Positions 7,084 through 8,645 of a DNA stretch of 8,645 nucleotides are shown in pieces (the first letter of the stretch is position 1; each line of letters opens with the position of its first letter). Position numbers and translations under genes: made by a program. Source of the DNA: Lachnospiraceae bacterium (GTDB taxonomy: Bacteria > Bacillota > Clostridia > Lachnospirales > Lachnospiraceae); assembly GCA_016293925.1 (NCBI GenBank), contig JAEDCX010000083.1:1-8645 (forward strand), read 5' to 3'. The notes under the pieces were generated by a model that searched no databases, was not told the origin of the DNA, and saw only the letters and a program-made list of their open reading frames with translations.

Positions 7084-8645
7084 ATGAACTTGACCAAAAA
7101 TCAGATCGTGGAATTGACAATCGAAGACATCGGTTCCGAAGGAGAAGGAATCGGTTTCCTGCAGGAGAACGGGCAGCATGAGGAACGCGGTATGGCAATA
7201 TTCGTCAAGGATACCGTACCGGGCGATGTGGCGAAGATTCGTATCGTGAAAGCGAAGAAGAACTATGCATACGGCAGGCTGGAAGAGATCGTGGCGCCAT
7301 CGCCGGATCGTGTGGTGCCTCCATGCCCCGTGGCCAGACAGTGCGGCGGATGCCAGATTCAGGCAATGGATTATGCGAGACAGCTTGCCTTCAAAGAGCG
7401 CAAGGTAATCAACAATCTGGTGCGGATCGGCGGGTTTGATGAGCAGCGTATCCGTGATATGATGGAGCCCATCGTAGGAATGGAAAATCCCTATCACTAC
7501 CGAAATAAAGCGCAGTTTCCGGTGGGCTGTGACCGGGAAGGCAATCCGGTGGCAGGATTCTATGCGGGAAGAACCCACAGCATCATTCCCCATACGGACT
7601 GTCTGCTTGGCATCCCACAGAATTGTGAGATTATGGACGTTATTCTTACCTATATGAGAGCAAATAAGGTTCCGGCCTATCAGGAAGAGAGCGGACGGGG
7701 TCTGATTCGCCATGTGTTGATCCGTGCCGGATTTCGTACCGGGCAGATTATGGTATGTATCGTGATCAATGGGGATCGACTTCCCAACGAGGATAAACTG
7801 GTGGAGTCCTTATCCGCATTACCAAACATGACGAGCGTGTCGGTTAATATCAATAAAGAAAACACCAATGTCATCATGGGACGTAAGGTTCGTGTCCTGT
7901 GGGGCAAAGAATATATCGAAGACTATATTGGGGAGGTGAAGTTTCGAATCTCCCCTTTGTCATTTTACCAGGTCAACCCGGTACAGACGGAGAAACTATA
8001 TCGTCTTGCACTGGAGTACGCCGGCCTTACGGGTCGGGAAACCGTGTGGGATCTGTATTGCGGAATCGGGACAATTTCTCTTTTCCTGGCGCAGAGGGCA
8101 GCCCATGTCTATGGCGTGGAGATCGTGCCGGAGGCAATCCGGGATGCCAGAGAGAATGCTGCGGTAAACGGCCTGACCAATGCGGATTTCTACGTTGGCA
8201 AGGCAGAGGAGGTTCTGCCGGAACAGTTCGAGAAGAACGGCATCCGTGCGGACGTGATCGTGGTGGATCCGCCCAGAAAGGGCTGCGATGAGCTATGCCT
8301 GAATACCATGCTCAAGATGCAGCCGGAGCGTATCGTCTACGTGAGTTGCGACAGTGCAACTCTGGCAAGAGATCTCAAGATACTGTGCGACGGAGGATAT
8401 ACCATGGATAGAGTCAGGGCTGTGGACCAGTTTGGGCATACGGTGCATGTTGAGACGGTTGTTCTTTTGTCCCAACAGAAGGCGGATGATTATGTTGAGG
8501 TGGAGTTAGAACTGGATGAGCTGGATTTGACTTCTGCTGAGAGTAAGGCGACTTATGCGGAGATTAAGGATTATGTACTGAAAGAACATGGGTTGAAGGT
8601 ATCTAATCTATATATTTCACAGGTAAAGAGGAAGTGTAGAATAGA
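7084..8645 (+). CDS. rlmD: 23S rRNA (uracil-C5)-methyltransferase, RlmD/RlmCD type (3' end outside window)
   Basis: The frame is open from the ATG at 7084 to the right edge (520 codons so far, no stop). It transfers a methyl group from S-adenosylmethionine to C5 of a uridine in 23S rRNA, U1939 and in gram-positive dual enzymes also U747; which sites apply here cannot be told. The order is: TRAM domain (about 5-70); Fe-S cysteines Cys81, Cys87 and Cys90 (CPVARQCGGC) with Cys173; a central domain; FYQVN (294-298); the Rossmann methyltransferase domain with DLYCGIGT (323-330) and DPPRKG (395-400); the nucleophile Cys422 in VSCDSATLARD; and the general base Glu457 in HVETV. The normal family end is near residue 463. 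Here the frame continues for at least 57 more residues with a different codon pattern (separate entry). Ribosome site GGAG (7069-7072) lies inside the end of the yhaM gene, 11 bases before the ATG, and the 8-base gap supports an operon. Confidence 0.95.
   Translation, partial: MNLTKNQIVELTIEDIGSEGEGIGFLQENGQHEERGMAIFVKDTVPGDVAKIRIVKAKKNYAYGRLEEIVAPSPDRVVPPCPVARQCGGCQIQAMDYARQLAFKERKVINNLVRIGGFDEQRIRDMMEPIVGMENPYHYRNKAQFPVGCDREGNPVAGFYAGRTHSIIPHTDCLLGIPQNCEIMDVILTYMRANKVPAYQEESGRGLIRHVLIRAGFRTGQIMVCIVINGDRLPNEDKLVESLSALPNMTSVSVNINKENTNVIMGRKVRVLWGKEYIEDYIGEVKFRISPLSFYQVNPVQTEKLYRLALEYAGLTGRETVWDLYCGIGTISLFLAQRAAHVYGVEIVPEAIRDARENAAVNGLTNADFYVGKAEEVLPEQFEKNGIRADVIVVDPPRKGCDELCLNTMLKMQPERIVYVSCDSATLARDLKILCDGGYTMDRVRAVDQFGHTVHVETVVLLSQQKADDYVEVELELDELDLTSAESKATYAEIKDYVLKEHGLKVSNLYISQVKRKCRI
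8473..8645 (+). other. C-terminal extension of the methyltransferase with atypical codon usage
   Basis: After the catalytic HVETVVLLS end, the frame runs on through an acidic linker (DDYVEVELELDELDL) into a helical-looking segment (AESKATYAEIKDYVL, then LKVSNLYISQVKRK) and off the window. None of the 57 complete codons from 8473 to 8643 ends in C, whereas 14 of the preceding 57 (8302-8472) do. From memory, and unchecked, similar tails occur on other clostridial RlmD-like proteins and as short free-standing ORFs. The function is unknown. The pattern KATYAEIKDYVL-x-VSNLYISQVKRK suggests a small helix-turn-helix-like nucleic-acid-binding fold, but this is only an impression. Confidence 0.65.

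Noticed and set aside
6946..7713. Minus-strand open frame of 255 codons opposite the yhaM/rlmD junction
   Set aside because: It is antisense to two strongly supported coding regions, runs across their junction, and shows no family resemblance.
7899..8291. Plus-strand 130-codon frame inside the methyltransferase gene in another phase
   Set aside because: The rlmD frame through this stretch carries all the methyltransferase motifs. The alternative frame is low-complexity and lacks a ribosome site.

Overview
The window looks like chromosomal core DNA from a low-to-mid GC Firmicute, most likely class Clostridia and probably Lachnospiraceae. This is inferred from the gene families: MutS2, a YhaM-type exoribonuclease, an OmpR/HAMP-kinase pair and a gram-positive type rRNA uracil methyltransferase with a clostridial-looking C-terminal tail. 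Strong Shine-Dalgarno sites and sigma-A-like promoters agree with it. There is no rRNA, tRNA, CRISPR array, transposase, integrase or phage gene in view. Coding density is very high, and the only intergenic stretch over 60 bases is the divergent promoter region at about 4571-4695.

Left half, minus strand, read from right to left: mutS2 (start re-assigned to the ATG at 4570), then an OmpR-family response regulator, then its HAMP-domain sensor histidine kinase. The gaps are 51 and 6 bases, and no terminator is visible between the genes, so they may be one transcription unit. The mutS2 promoter has a perfect TATAAT -10 at 4608-4603.

Right half, plus strand: a membrane-anchored HtrA/DegP-like PDZ protein, a YhaM-family OB-fold/HD 3'-5' exoribonuclease, and a TRAM-domain 23S rRNA m5U methyltransferase (RlmD/RlmCD type) that runs off the right edge. 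Gaps are 13 and 8 bases and each gene has its own ribosome binding site, so this is probably one operon from the promoter at 4642-4670.

The two units diverge from back-to-back promoters. Three of the six genes act on RNA or ribosomes: MutS2 (collided-ribosome rescue and/or anti-recombination), YhaM (RNA turnover) and RlmD (rRNA modification). The other three concern the cell envelope: the sensor kinase, its regulator and the HtrA-like protein.

Two points stand out. First, the HtrA-like protein has lost all three catalytic-triad residues while keeping the trypsin-like scaffold and PDZ domain, so it reads as a pseudoprotease. Second, the methyltransferase continues past the normal family end into an extra domain whose DNA has a sharply different third-position base usage (no C-ending codon in its last 57 complete codons, against 14 in the 57 before), which suggests a separately acquired module. 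I did not find a wholly new multi-gene system; the rest is ordinary core genome.
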